Assembly: GCF_030936135.1 (NCBI RefSeq)
Contig: NC_082634.1
Coordinates: forward strand, 12,501 to 76,500
Direction: 5' to 3'
DNA: 64,000 nt
From: Gavia stellata
Taxonomy: Eukaryota; Chordata; Aves; Gaviiformes; Gaviidae
Positions 1-13,707 of this stretch are shown here, piece by piece. The notes beneath the pieces are model-generated. The model did not search any database. It was not told the origin of the DNA and worked only from the letters and a program-made list of their open reading frames with translations. Within the stretch, counting starts at the first letter, position 1. Each line of letters opens with the position of its first letter. The position numbers were made by a program, and so were the translations under genes.

Positions 1-267
1 GGCCCGCCCACTTTGCAATCGAGCCCTCCTTGACACTGGCTCCCTAGTCTGACTCCCCACGCCCTTCTACCACAAGATCTGTGACCATATTCCCATGATC
101 ATGTGCTAAACACCACAGCTCCCTGCTATGACAGACAAATGTCCCGTTCCAGGGGAGTGCTCCCCAGGAACACCATTCCCAGGGGCCTCAAAACCAAAAA
201 AAAGAAAACAAAAGAAACCGCTCTGCCTGCCAAAACCCCGGCCCTGGCCCGACCTCCGCCCAAACGT

Positions 268-285
268 AGGCGACGAACGTCGCCT
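268..285. repeat. perfect inverted repeat AGGCGACG-AA-CGTCGCCT
   Basis: Eight-base arms separated by two A residues are self-complementary. The same palindrome recurs at 673-690 in the next 405-bp unit, so it is part of the repeat unit and not a chance hit. Confidence 0.85.
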
Positions 286-308
286 CGCAGAGCGGCCGGG
301 ACCGGGGG

Positions 309-362
309 AAAAAAACCCAGCTGGGGGAAGAAAAAAGAAATCCCCCAGCCGGGTTTTTTTTT
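309..362. repeat. long hairpin with A-run and T-run flanks (copy 1)
   Basis: CCCAGCTGGGGG at 316-327 pairs with CCCCCAGCCGGG at 342-353 with one mismatch. It is preceded by a run of A and followed by nine T, which extends the stem. The loop is A-rich, 14 nt. Confidence 0.85.
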
Positions 363-713
363 ATTCTATTTCTCTTTTCAAATGTCCAACAGAGAGAACA
401 ATCTCAACTCCGCCTCCAACCTGCAGGGAAAAACACAACAGGTAAAAAACAGTTCAGTATACAAGGCTAAGCACCTTCACAACACACCGCTCATTCAGCT
501 ACCGCCTAAACCGCCCCTCGCTCGCCCATCATCCGCTCCCGCCACCCACCCGCGCCGACGGGCCGGTGCCCGTTTCCCCCACGCTCCCGGGAACGGCGTT
601 CCCGGGGGCCTCCAAAGGAAAACCACCCTGCCTGCCAAAACCCCGGCCCTGGCCCGACCTCCGCCCAAACGTAGGCGACGAACGTCGCCTCGCAGAGCGG
701 CCGGGACCGGGGG

Positions 714-767
714 AAAAAAAACCCAGCTGGGGGAAGAAAAAAAAAATCCCCCAGCTGGGGTTTTTTT
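714..767. repeat. long hairpin with A-run and T-run flanks (copy 2)
   Basis: CCCAGCTGGGGG at 722-733 pairs perfectly with CCCCCAGCTGGG at 748-759. The flanking A-run (714-721) and T-run (761-767) add about seven more pairs across a one-base bulge. The structure looks like a bacterial terminator, but the context is a vertebrate tandem repeat. A degenerate third version is near 1565-1615. Confidence 0.85.
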
Positions 768-1899
768 ATTCTATTTCTCTTTTCAAACGTCCAATAGAGA
801 CAACACTCTCAACTCCGCCTCCAACCTGCGGGGAAAAACACAACAGGTAAAAAACAGTTCAGTATACAAGGCTAAGCACCTTCACAACACACCGCTCATT
901 CAGCTACCGCCTCAACCGCCCCTCGCTCGCCCATCATCCGCTCCCGCCACCCACCCGCGCCGACGGGCCGGCGCCCGTTTCCCCCCACGCTCCCGGGAAC
1001 GGCGATCCCGGGGGCCTCCAAAGGAAAACCACCCTGCCTGCCAAAACCCCGGCCCTGGCCCGACCTCCGCTCAAACAGTAGCGATAAAGGTCACCTTGCA
1101 GAGCACCTAGAAACATGGCGAGGGGGGGTGGTGCAGGGCAGGCACAGGGAAGGAACCCACCAGGAGAAAGGGAAAAAAAAAAACCCAAAAGACAACCAAC
1201 TACACCCACCCTGGCTGGTTTTTCTTTCCCCCCTAAAATGTCTGAAAAAAAAATTTAAAATTGCATTTGTGCATACAACCTGCAAGGGAATATTGAAAAA
1301 ACACCACACCCCAACACAACTATACAAGCCGAAGCACATGCAAAACATGCCTCTCATTGAACTACCACGCAAACAACTCCTCCCTCTCATCTCGTCGATT
1401 CTACCACCCGCCAGGATGAGCCGTCGCTCCGTGTCCGCGCCGCTCCCCAGAGCCTCGATCATCGCCCTGCCCGCAAAAACCCGGGCCTGAGCCCATCCTC
1501 CTTCCAAACACAGGCAACAGACATCACATTGTAGAGCGGCCGGGACCGAGGGAAAACACAACCACCCAGCTGGGGGAGAAAAAAAACTAACCGCAACACA
1601 CCCAGCTAGGGAATTTCTCCCCCCATTTTTACTTTTAAAATAAGTTTTAGCATCTCAACATTAATTACAACCTGCAACAACAGAATTGACGCGTACAACG
1701 TTAGACACGTTCAAAAACCAACGCTCGTTCAACGTGCGCTCGATTCCACCCCTCGCTCTAAACATCTCCGTTTCACCACCCGCCCGCCACCGCGGCGCAT
1801 CGCCCCGGTTCTAAAGCCGTTCCCGGAACCGCCTCGCCGTGCGCCTCAAACATCCGATTCCAATGCGCGGGCGCTCGTCGCCAGAAGTCGAGGGAGACT

Positions 1900-3480
1900 C
1901 CTCGCTACGCGTGCCGCTCCCTCGCGGTTGCTTTTATTTCTACGCTCCGGCAAAACTCGCTCGAGGATTTGCTCCGGGGATCCGAACAGCCCCACGGTGC
2001 CCATGTAATGCGACAGAAGGGACTCTACGGCCCGCTCGCCTGTAGCTACCGGCTATCCCCCAAAACGCCCCATACAACCTCCGCCCAAACGGGCCACGCT
2101 AATCAACGTATCTGCATCCCACATTTGGGCCGCTCCACCCTGAGCGGTATTGCTATGCACACAGACAGAGCTGCTCCACCTCGAACACATGCAAACAAAC
2201 ATGACGTAAGGCTGCGAGAACAGCACACGGGTTTGAGTCAACACCGGACCGAAACGCAGCCTCGCGTTAGGCACGACGATGCCGCGGCCGCTCCGGCGCG
2301 GCCTGCCGTGCTAGAAGGCTGTGGCTCCGGATGGAAGGTAGGCGAGGAGGCTGCAATGACCGCTCAAAACAAAATGCCAGGAAATACTTAAGACTATGGT
2401 GACACAGGGAACAAACCCCTGGAAGAACTTGAAAAAGACACTCGGCAAGAGAAGACCCAATAGCAAAGCCCTACTGAGAGCCGCGAGACAGACTGGTCAG
2501 ACACGCCTACGACGCTCGACCGGACCGGCAGCTTTCCGCTTCTACGTCACGCCGCAAAACACGACACGGTCGATTGGCGACGCGCCTATAACTGGAGACC
2601 GAAACGATGCTGCGGATGGCTACTCCGATCGCGGAATGAAGCGAGTACGCCGGAGCTTCCTCAGACGTGAAAGCCGAGACTCGTCAACGTGTTAGTTAAG
2701 GCACACGTACGAAAACACGCTAGGCATACAACACGACCCTACCCGCTCATCCCGGAGCCATTTGAACGGTGCACGCACCTCGCGACCTTTTGCGCCCGCT
2801 ACCCGCGTGCGGCTCGCTCCCCGCAAACCACCCTCTCGTTACCCTGCCGTTTGGAGATGCGAGGTCCCCCGCTCCCCACCGCTTTGCTTTCACGGTGCTG
2901 CGGGTCACCGTTTATCCTCAGTGGCCATCCTCAATAGCAGCTGCTTCATACAAATGCAAGGTTCCTTTAGTCAGCTAGTGCCCCTCAGTCACCCGCAAGA
3001 ACAACACACAGAGCTGTTTACTACATGCTTCATCCACGAGAGAGCAGCCCGCCAAAGCTCCGCTTGTCTGCTGTACTCTGACTCAAAAAACCACACGCAC
3101 ATTGCGGACAGAGTCCTCTAGCGCTTAACCCCAGAGCATCATAACAACCGAGACACCCCAAAGCGACCGACCGTGCAGAGACCCGTCACGCAGCTCCTTG
3201 GACAAGGGCGTCTCATCCGTTTCCGGAGGCTTGCCACGGGGCACCTGCAATAACAGTAGGATAACCGTTGCCGACTTGCCACCTTAGCTCACGTCACCTC
3301 GCAATCCCGCCGCGATCCGCTCGACTCCCGTTCACGTGCGCAGACACCTCAAAGTCACCTTAACCCTCTACGCCGGCTACACGATGCCGTACATTGCAAC
3401 ACGCTCGCATTGTTCACCACAAAACCCAAGTACAGACACAGGACAGTCTCAAATGGCTGTCCACCCAAGTACAGAGCTGC
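1900..3480. other. unassigned sequence between tandem arrays
   Basis: Moderately GC-rich, CpG-containing sequence. I see no known coding family, no clear repeat period and no transposon remnant. Short open frames occur on both strands, but none has recognisable domains or neighbouring splice signals that would join them. Confidence 0.5.
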
Positions 3481-3489
3481 ACAACACAA

Positions 3490-4130
3490 GACAGTCTCGC
3501 ACGGCACTCTGTACCAGCGCGGAGCGACACAAACGCGCCGCAGAGCCGAGCGCGGAGCGACGAGAACGCGCCGCAGAGTAAGACGGACTCGGGCGGCAGT
3601 CGATACAGGCACAGAGCGACACAAACGCGCTGCAAAACCGAGCACGGAGCGACACAAACGCGCTGCGGAGCAAGACAGTCTCGGGTGGCAGCGGATATGG
3701 GCACAGAGCGAGACAACGCGCCGCAGAGCCGAGCGCGGAGCGACGCGAACGCGCCGCAGAGTAAGACGGACTCGGGCGGCAGTCGATACAGGCACAGAGC
3801 GACACAAACGCGCTGCAAAACCGAGCACGGAGCGACACAAACGCACAGCAAAGCGAGACGGACTCGGGTGGCGGTCGATACGGTCACGGAGCGACACAAA
3901 CGCGCCGCAAAACCGAGTACGGAGCGACGCAAACGCACAGCAAAGCGAGACTGTCTCGGGTGGCGGTCTATACAGGCACGGAGCGATACGATCCACTGCA
4001 GAGCAAGATAGCCTCAGGTGGCAGTCGCTACAAGTTCAGAGCGATGCAATGCACTAGAAAACCAAATACAGAGCAATACAAATGCGCTACAAAACCAAAT
4101 ACAGAGCGCTGCAACACAATACAAAACCGC
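3490..4130. repeat. 36-40-bp minisatellite with a 183-bp higher-order unit
   Basis: The core GAGCGACACAAACGCGC is repeated about 16 times with small changes. Two longer blocks starting GAGCCGAGCGCGGAGCGAC at 3543 and 3726 are almost identical over more than 100 bp, so the array has a 183-bp superunit. Translations in several frames are Arg/Ala/Thr-rich or, on minus, Cys/Arg/Leu-rich, as expected for such a repeat, and are not taken as genes. Confidence 0.9.
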
Positions 4131-7100
4131 AACAACGCACGTGCGAGAAGCACGGCTTTAAGACCTAAGCCTATAGGAACGCAGCGTTGAAATGCCGTAG
4201 GGGACCTCTACAGAAACAGAACTTTCGAGAGCTGGTCCCGATGGCCTCTGGAAACACCCGCGATGCATGACACGCTTTAAGGTCCGATCGCGGGACCGGA
4301 AGCGCGTGACAGGCTCTGCGTCAAAGCGGCGAGACGTTCGAGACCCTCCGGATGCCTACCGAGGCCTGTGCCGAGAGCGGAGAGCCTGTGGGGCGGAACG
4401 TAGAGACCGATGGAAGGCTCCATATAGGAGACAGAACACAGACTACACCGTTGACACCGGAACGCAGACCGGAATGTTCGCATCTTGCGGAACGGACCCG
4501 GGCCCTCTATCTGCCCACAGACTTAACGGAGCCCAAATAACCCTCTCTGCAACCCTGACGTTAGACGGCCCCCTGCTGGCCTCACCCCACCTACCGCTTC
4601 CGCCCCTTGACTTAGCTTTCGGAGGGCAGGGTCCACATTCCATCCTCATTGGGAGCGCATCATCTAACCGGCATGTTCCCGCATACATAGAGTTCCTCTT
4701 CATCACCTGCAAAGACAGAGCGCCGCCAGTCGCTGACACGCCAGCCATCGATTCCAAAGTCGCCTGCTGTAGCCCCAATTGCTTCTGGCACCTAAGATAC
4801 CAAGAGACACAAAGTTATCATTGGGCTTATGAGACATCACCGGCCCCGTGCTCCTCCTCGCTACTACCTAGCTCACCGCAGGTGGTCATCCAATTCCAAA
4901 GGTGGCCTGCACAGCACCTGCAAAACCAAAAGGTAAATACTTAGGTGAGTTGCCATATAATACTTTGACTCCTCATCACCGACCCGGCCAACAACTCCTC
5001 GCCTTCTCAGACTGCTCGTCAGCTGCAGCTTTGTCCCTACGAGGCTGCGTGCGGCACCTGCAAGAACCAAAGCAAAAGGCACCCGCTGAGATACTGCCCA
5101 AAACTGCAGCCTGTCCGCAGTCATTCCTTATCTCCTGCGCTTTACCTTGGCTGCTCGCTGGCCCCGCCTCTGCCGTTTACAGGTTGCCAGGTAGAGGCTT
5201 GGGTACCACCCGTAAGTCATAAACAACACAAGATGCTCATAAACTTCACTAACACAACACCTGAAAAATAACTGCTACTTTGGCCCGCTACTCACGGCTC
5301 ACCTTATCCGAGTCGGCTCCGGAGCCGACATCCTGCTTTGCAGCTTTAAAATTTAAGAAACCCGCAAAACAAAACCTCTGAGCTAGTCACGCAGCCACCG
5401 GTCACATCTTCCCTCCGACACCGTGCGTCGAACCGCCTTCTTATGGCGCTCCGCTCGCGTCTGCTCCGTCGCCTGTTGACACGCCGCTTGTCCTGCTCCA
5501 TCTGAAAAAGTAATATTGAACAAGTCACCCAGATGCCAATCGATGGCTTAAGAATTCTAGAGGTCTCAATTCCATTGAGGAATACCATCTACACTCCAAC
5601 TACAGCCCACCATTAACAAACCACATAAAGACCAAAACCTTTAGGCCCCACACATACAAGCCTTAACGCCTTTGAGATTGTCTGCTTTACTACCGCTGAA
5701 CAGCCCCTCCCATACGGTGCCAATCATCCCCACAAAACGCTACGGAAATGACTGTCCGCACAACCTGCCGATGGCTACTCGATCCGAGACGACTGCACGA
5801 TCGCTGCCTAGACAGTCTAGGCACATCAACATACCATAACCGTAGACTCTTCCTGCTATTCTACCTACCCCTGACACCACGCTCCCGGGCAGAGCAGCTC
5901 AGAGCCGGACACGTGCACGCGCAGGCCGACGCTACTTGGAACGCTACAGACAACATGACTCAAAGATGAGAGAAAATTCTCAGCAAGAATAATAACGCCT
6001 AGAACCGAGGCTCTGTCACGCTAGAAGACCTAAGCGGCCACAACGATGAGGCAAGGCGGCTCTACGGCAGCCCTGGAAAAGAGTCCCACATAATGGCCCC
6101 TAACAAGAAGTAGTCCCTGTCAAAACTGAGATGATGGATGCGCAGGAAGCCCGGTTTCAAGACTTAAGAACATAAGGGTGCAGGGCAGAAGAAGTCACAG
6201 TCCGTGAAAATAGACTGAGAGAGCAGAGCTGCTGACACAGCCCGGAACGATGCCACAAAAAGAGGACCGACGGAAACTTCTGAGGCGCGAGACCGATCCA
6301 CGCTTTAAGCTTATAACGCAAGAAAAGAAGCGCCCGATTGGCTCTGTGGCCGATGAGTACGGGCATTCGAGACCCTAGGGATGGCACCCGAGGCGCATGC
6401 TGCGCTCCTCAAGCGCAAAGAGGACATCGAGACCCGAGGAACATCTAAGACGCAGAAGACGGACCGCGCAAACTACACGTGGACACACAGACGCAGGCTG
6501 GAACTGCCCTGCTGGGTACACGCTAGTCTTGCGCCAAAGAGTAACCCGCTCCCCTTACCTGCCCAAAGGGGACCGTTCCTGGACAGCCCTCTCCTCTACG
6601 CTACCTTTAAAACCCCTCCCTGCAATTCCCAACCTTGTCCCATCCTCCCAGCTCCAGTCCCTCAACTTAGCTGTCGGAGCGCCGGGGGTCTGATTCCATC
6701 CTCAAAGTTACATCGGCTAACTGGAATGTTCCTGCGGTCAACAGGTTCCTCTTCATCACCTGCAATAAAAAAAAATCAAACAAAAACAAAGCAGTGCCAG
6801 CAGTGAGCATCACATCGGCCAATGACAACCTCTTCCACAACACACCCCTCCTCAGATGAGACGTGGCATTCTGCTCACCTGCTCATTCCAGAGTTGGACG
6901 CTGCGGCTGTCGTCATCTGTTTTAAGTAAGATTCCAAGAGACGCAAAATGATCGCTGGGCTTGTGAGGAGTCATCAGCCCCACGCTCCTCCTCACTACCA
7001 CCCCAGCTCTCCCCAAGTGAGCATTCAGTTCCAAAGGCGGCCCACGCAGCACCTGCAAAACTGAAAGGTAAAGACTTAAGCGAGTTGCTGTGTAATACTT

Positions 7101-9740
7101 CGCTCTCGGACACCAATGCAGCCAACCGCCTTACCTTCTCATACTGCTCGTCAGCGTGTGGCTTCACCTTGCAGAGTCTGCATGTGGCACCTGGAAAAAA
7201 ACAAATCAGAAGGCACATGCCGAGATACCTCCCGAAACCTCAGCCTACCCCCAGTAATTCTCATCTCCCGCTCCTTTACCTTGACCGCTCGCCCACCTGG
7301 CCTCCGTCTTTTTGGGCTGCCACACTGAGGCTCGGGTACCACCTGTAGACGCAAACAAGGGATGCTTCTACCTTCACCAACAATAGAACACCTGAAGAAT
7401 AACTGCTACTTCAGCCCACTAGTCATGGCTTACCTTGCCCGAGGCAGCTCGGCTGCCAATATCCCACTGCAATCATCATTTCACACATTCAAAATAATGA
7501 GAGACAGAACCACCACCATACAGCCACCAGGTGCATCTTCCCTCCGACACCACGCACCAACCCACCTTCTTACGGCACACCGCTCGCCTGTTCTGTTGCT
7601 CTTTGGTGCTTATCTTGTCCCTCTGCACGCAAAAAAAAAAATATTGATCAAGTCTCCCAGATGCTAAATGATAGCTGAAGAACTCCAGAAGTCTCAATTC
7701 CATTTAGGAATACCATCTAGACTCCAATTACAGCCTGCCAAAACAAAAAATAGACCAAACCTCAAGCCCCACACATACAAGCCTTAATGCCTTTGAGATT
7801 TAATCTGCTTCCCTACCGCCGAACAGCCCCTCCCACACAGTGCCAATCATCCCCACAAAACGCTACGGAAATGACTGTCCGCACAACCTGCCGATGGCTA
7901 CTCGACCCGAGATGACTGTACAACCCTTGCCTAGACAGTCTAGGCACATCAACATACCATAACCGTAGACTCTTCCTGCTATTCTACCTACCCCTGGCAC
8001 CACACCCCCGGGCAGAGCAGCTCCGAGCCAGACACATACATGCAGAGACCAACGCTGTACAGAACACTACAGACAACACAACTCGAAGATGAGAGGAAAC
8101 CCTCAGCAAGAAGACCGATGCCCAGAACAGAGATGCTGTCGGACTAGATGACCTACAGGGCCGCAACAATGAGGCGAGGAGGCTCTACAGCAGCCCCAGA
8201 AAAGAGTCGAACATAACAGCCCATAATAAGAAGTCACTGTCAAAACTGAGACGATGGATGCGTGAGAAGCCTGGCTTCAAGACCTAAGAGCGTGAAGGTT
8301 GCAGGGCAGAAGTCCCAGTCTGTGAAAATAGATGGCTAGAGAGCTGAGCTGCTGACGCAGCCTGAAACGATGCCGCAAGAGAGGATTGATGAGAAATTTC
8401 AAGACACCAGACCGATCCACGCTTTAAGCTTATCACACAAGAAAAGAAGCGCCCGATTCGCTCTGTGCCGACGAATACTGGCATTCGAGACCCTAGGGAT
8501 GGCACCCGAGGCGCATGCTGCGCTCCTCGAGTGCAAAGAACAACGAGAACATTGAGACCCCAGGAAGGTCTAAGACACAGAAGACAGACCGCACAAACTA
8601 CACACCGACACACAGACGCAGGCTGGAACTGCCCTGCCCGCGCTAGTCTTGCGCCAAAGAGTAACCCCGCTCCCTTTATGCGGGCAGCCCTCTCCCCTAC
8701 GCTAAATTTAATGCGCCTCCCTACAATTCCCAGCCTTATCCCCTCCTCCCAGGCCCTCCCCTTCAACTTAACTTTCAAAAGAGCCAGGGGTTTGATTCCA
8801 TCCTTGACAAGAAAAAAAATTAATATTGGATAACTGGGATGCTCCTGCTGCAGTCACCAGGTTCTTCACCACCTGCAAGAAAAACAAGCACCAGCAGCAA
8901 GCATCCTGACGGTTGAGACCAATGTCTTCAACATCACCCTTCTCCTCAAAAGCGATATGGTCTTCTGCTCACCTGCTCCGCATGGATTCCAGAGTCTGAT
9001 GCTGTGGTCACGATTGCTTCTGGCACCCAATATACCAAGAGACAGAAAATTACTGTTGTGCTTGTGAGATAGTCACCAGCCCCTGCTCCTCCTCGCTACT
9101 CCCCAGCTCACCTCAAAAGCTCATCCAATTCCACAGGTGGCCCGCAGGGCGCCAGCAAAACCAAAAGAGAAACGCTTTGCTGAATTGTTGCAGCATACTT
9201 TGCTCCGAGACACCAACCCGGCCGACAGCCGCCTCACCTTCTCGGACTGCTTGTCGGCATGCTGCTTCACCCCTCCGAGCCCATGTACAGCACCTGAAAG
9301 AAAAAAGAGAGCAAAAGACACATGCTAAGATCCTGCTGAAACTGCAGCCTGCCCACAGCTATTCCCATCTCCCACTCCTTTACCTTAGGCTGCCTCCACC
9401 ATTTACAGGCCACCACATTCAGACCTGGCTGCCACCTGAAGGACACAAACAAGGGATGCTTCTAACTTCACCAACAATACAACTCCTTAAAAATAACTGC
9501 TGCTTCAGCCCGCTAGTCACAGCTCACCTTGCCCAAGGCAGCTCCAGAGCCAGTATCCTGCTTTGCTCATTGCTTCCACCTTCAAATTGAAAAACAAACC
9601 AAAACCTATAAGGTAGTCATGTAGCCACCAGTCACATCTTCCTTCTGACACCACACACAGACCCACCTTCTTATGGCAACTGCTCGCCTCCTGTCGCCCT
9701 TTGGCCCATGGCTCATCCCTCTGCACCTGAAAAAGCAATA

Positions 9741-10480
9741 TCAAGCAACTCACCCAGATGCAGAGTGATAGCTGAACACCAGGGGTCTTGTTTCCTTTCA
9801 GGTATACCATCTGGAGTCCAACTACACCCTACCATGAAAAAAAATCTGGTCATCCCCTGTGTCTGCATAACACTATGGAAATGACTCTCCTCGCCTGCTG
9901 CATATATGGCTACTTGCTCTGAAATAGACTGTACACCCTTTGCCTACAAAGCCTTGGCCTGTCAAGATATTAACTAGAGAATCTTACTGGTATTTCCCTG
10001 CTGAGCCTATCACTGCTACGCCTCCAGGCAGAGCAGCTCCAACCCAGGCAAAAACCACGCACGGACCAACACTGCACACAAATGAGACAAAGGACACGAC
10101 CCAGAGGCATAAGAACGCTCCCTGTAAGAAGAACGACTCCTGGACCAGAGATGCCATCGGGCGAGAAGACCTAGGGGGTTGCGAGGAAGAATCGACGGCA
10201 GCTCCAGAAAAGCCGAATGCCGTGCCCCTCGACAAGAAGATACGGCCGCAACTGGGACGAAGCGTGCGCAAGAAGCCCTGCGTAAAGGCCTCAGAATGTA
10301 GGGATGCAGGGAAGAAGTCTGAGAAAAGGGATCGGTGAAAACAGGCCGCTCAAGGTCAGAGCTGCTGACTCAGCCTGGAACGATGCCACAAGAAGAGGAC
10401 TGACCGGAAACTTCAAGACGCAAGACCTATCCACGCTTTAAGCTTGTTATGCAAGGAAAGCAGCGCCCAGTTGGCATTAT
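9741..10480. repeat. near-identical 0.74-kb segment (copy A)
   Basis: This stretch and 12968-13707 match with a constant offset of 3227 bp and only scattered differences. That is much more similar than other units of the same array. Both contain an identical 132-codon plus-strand open frame (from 9940 and 13167). Identity of the frame is explained by recent duplication, so it is not called as a gene. Confidence 0.85.
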
Positions 10481-12967
10481 GCCAACGCATACAGGCATTC
10501 GAGACTGTGCTCCTTGAGCGCAAAGTCCACACAGAGACTTCAGGAAGGTCTAAGACACAGAAGAGACTGCACAAACTACACAACATGACACCGACACAGG
10601 CTGGAACTGCCCTGCCCACGCTAGTCTTGTGCTGAGAAGTAACCCGCTCGCTTTACCTGGACAGCCCTCTCACCTACACTACCTTGAAAACGCCTCGCCG
10701 CAAGTCCCAACCTTGTCTGTCTCCTCCCAGCTGTGGTCCTTCCACTTATCTTACAAAGGGCCACAGGTCTGAAGCCATCCTCAAGAACACACCCACACAA
10801 GCCACATTAGCTAACTGGAACATTTCTGCAGTCGCCAGGTTCCTCTTCATCACCTGCAAAAAAAGAAAACACACACAAACAAGTGCCAGCAGTAAGCATC
10901 ACATCAGTCAACACTGACCTCTTGCACAACACCCTCCCCCTCAAGAGCAAGGTGGCCTTCTGCTCACCCGCGACGTGCCGCCTCCAAAGTCAGACGCTGT
11001 GGTCGTCATCGCACACAAGCCTTAACACCTTTGAGATTCAATCTGCTTCACTACTGCTGAACAGCCCCTCCCACATGGCTCTAATTATCACCATCAAACA
11101 TTATGGAAATGACCACCTACACAACCTGCCAACAGCTCCTTCATCTGAGACAACTGTACAACTGTTGCCTAAAGAGTCTAGGCATATCAACATATTAACC
11201 ATGGGCTCTTACTGCTATTCCACCACCCCTGACTCCGCACACCCGGGCAGAGCAGCTCCAAGCCAAACACACACACAGAGATCAACACCCCTCAAAACAC
11301 TACAGACAATGCAACTCGAAAGACAAGAGAAAAGCTCTCGGCAAGAGCAACGATGCCCAGACTGGAGATGCTGTCAGGCAAGAACACCTGCAGGGCCGCA
11401 ACGGTGAGGCGAGGAGGCTCTATGGCAGTCTCAGAAAAGAGTGCAACATAATGGCCCGTAAGAAGTTACAGTCAAAACTGAGATGATGGATGCACAAGAA
11501 GCCTGGCTTTGAGACCAAAGAACATAAGGATGCAGAGAATCGTCCCAGTCCATGACTATAGAAGGCTAAGAGCAGAGCTGCTGACACAGCCTGGAACGAT
11601 GCTGCAAGAGAACCGACCGGAAACTTCAAGAGAAGCGAGACCGATCCAGGCTTTAAGCTTGTAATGCAAGAGAAGAAGCACCCGATAGGTACTATGTCAA
11701 TGAATACAAGCATTCGAGACGCTAGGGTTGGTGCCCAAAGCACATGCTCTGCTTCTTGAGTGCAAAGAACAATGAGGACATTAGGACCTGAGGAAGCTCC
11801 AAGACAGAAGACAGACTACACAAACTACACCACACCGACACAGGCTGGAACTGCCCTGCCCAGCACACATAATGTGTTACTGATAAGCAACCCACTCCCT
11901 TTACCTGGACAGCCCTCTCCCCTACACTACCTTTTAATCCCACTCCCCGCCATTCCCAACCTTTTCTGCCTCCTCCCAGCCCCAGTCCTTCAACTTCGCT
12001 TTCAGAGGGCCAGGGGTTTGAATCTACCCTCGACAAACAAGCCACATTGGCTAACTGGGGCATTCCTGCAGTTGCCAGGTTCCTCTTCATCACCTGCAAA
12101 AAAACTCAAGTGCCATCAGTAAGCATCACGTCAGTCAACACTGACCTCTTGCACAAGACCCTCCCCCTCAAGAGCAAGGCGGTCTTCTGCTCACCTGCAC
12201 CATGCTGTCTCCAAAGTCAGGCGCTGTGGCTGTCATTGCTTCTGGCACCTAAGATACCAAGACACAGAAAATTACTGTTGCGCTTGAGATAATCACCAGC
12301 CCCGCGCTCCTCCTCGCTACTACCCAGCTCACCTCAAAAGCTCATCCAATTCCACAGGCGGCCCACACGGCACCTGCAAGACCGAAGAGAAATGCTTCAC
12401 GGACTGGCCACAGGATACTTTGCTCTTAGACAGCAACCCAGACGACAACCACCTCACCTTCACGGACCTCTTGTCAGCACGCGGCTTTGTCCCTCCGAGG
12501 CAATGTGCAGCACCTGCCAAAACAACAGCAAAAAGGCACATGCTGAGGTACTGCCCAAAACTGCAGCCCGCCTGCAGTGATTCCCATCTCCCACTCCTTT
12601 ACCTCGGCTGCTCATCCACCCTGCCTCTGCTCTTTACAGGTTGCTACACTGAGGCTCAGTTATCACCTGTAAAACAAACAACAAGGAGTACCTTCACCGA
12701 GAATACAACACCTGAAAAATAACTGCTACTTGAGCCCACTAGTCATGGCTCACCTTGCCTGAGTCACCTCCAGTGCCAATAGCCTGCTTCGCTCATTGCT
12801 TCGCACCTTCAGAATAAAAACCCAAAACCTATAAGGTAGTCATATAGCCATCAGTCACATCTTCCCTCTGACACCACGCAACAAACCACCTTCTTGCACC
12901 GACCGCTCACGCCTCCTCTTTTGCCCCTAGGTGCCTGGCTCATCCCTCTGCATATAAAAAAGCGATA

Positions 12968-13707
12968 TTGAACAACTCACCCAGATGCAGAGTGATAGCT
13001 GAACACCAGGGGTCTTGTTTCCTTTCAGGTATACCATCTAGAGTCAAAACTACACCCTACCATGAAAAAAATCTGGTCATCCCCTGTGTCTGCATAACAC
13101 TATGGAAATGACTCTCCTCGCCTGCTGCATATATGGCTACTTGCTCCAAAATGGACTGTACACCCTTTGCCTACAAAGCCTTGGCCTGTTAAGATATTAA
13201 CTAGAGAATCTTACTGGTATTTCCCTGCTGAGCCTATCACTGCTACGCCTCCAGGCAGAGCAGCTCCAACCCAGGCAAAAGCCACGCACAGACCAACACT
13301 GCACACAAATGAGACAAAGGACACGACCCAGAGGCATAAGAACGCTCCCTGTAAGAAGAACGACTCCTGGACCAGAGATGCCATCGGGCGAGAAGACCTA
13401 GGGGGTTGCGAGGAAGAATCGACGGCAGCTCCAGAAAAGCCGAATGCCGTGCCCCTCGACAAGAAGATACGGCCGCAACTGGGACGAAGCGTGCGCAAGA
13501 AGCCCTGCGTAAAGGCCTCAGAATGTAGGGATGCAGGGAAGAAGTCTGAGAAAAGGGATCGGTGAAAACAGGCCGCTCAAGATCAGAGCCGCTGACTCAG
13601 CCTGGAACGATGCCACAAAAGACGACTGACCGGAAACTTCAAGACGCAAGACCTATCCACACTTTAAGCTTGTTATGCAAGGAAAGAAGCGCCCAGTTGG
13701 CACTATG
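12968..13707. repeat. near-identical 0.74-kb segment (copy B)
   Basis: Partner of 9741-10480 at +3227 bp. It indicates a recent unequal exchange or conversion inside the array, or an assembly effect. Confidence 0.85.

Larger units (their letters stand above)
130..1560. repeat. ~405-bp tandem repeat, about 3.5 units
   Basis: The marker CTGCCTGCCAAAACCCCGG begins at 223, 628 and 1034, giving 405- and 406-bp steps. A more diverged fourth copy lies near 1465. Each unit holds a GC-rich half (two inverted repeats, NNCCGGGACCGGGG-type sequence) and an A/T-rich half ending in a block with CATTCAGCTACCGCC. The first two units are very similar and the last is clearly older. No protein family is recognisable in either strand; the long plus-strand reading frame here is a by-product of repeat length and low stop-codon density. 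Confidence 0.9.

Noticed and set aside
309-767. Hairpins with T-runs as bacterial intrinsic terminators
   Set aside because: The surrounding window is clearly vertebrate; the resemblance is structural only.
103-1110. 335-codon frame in the 405-bp repeat
   Set aside because: The frame repeats because consecutive units (405 and 406 bp) stay nearly in register; Arg/Pro/Lys-rich with no domain.
9940-10338. Conserved 132-codon plus-strand frame, repeated at 13167-13565
   Set aside because: The two copies are nearly identical at DNA level including non-coding flanks, so frame conservation carries no independent weight. The other array units do not keep the frame.
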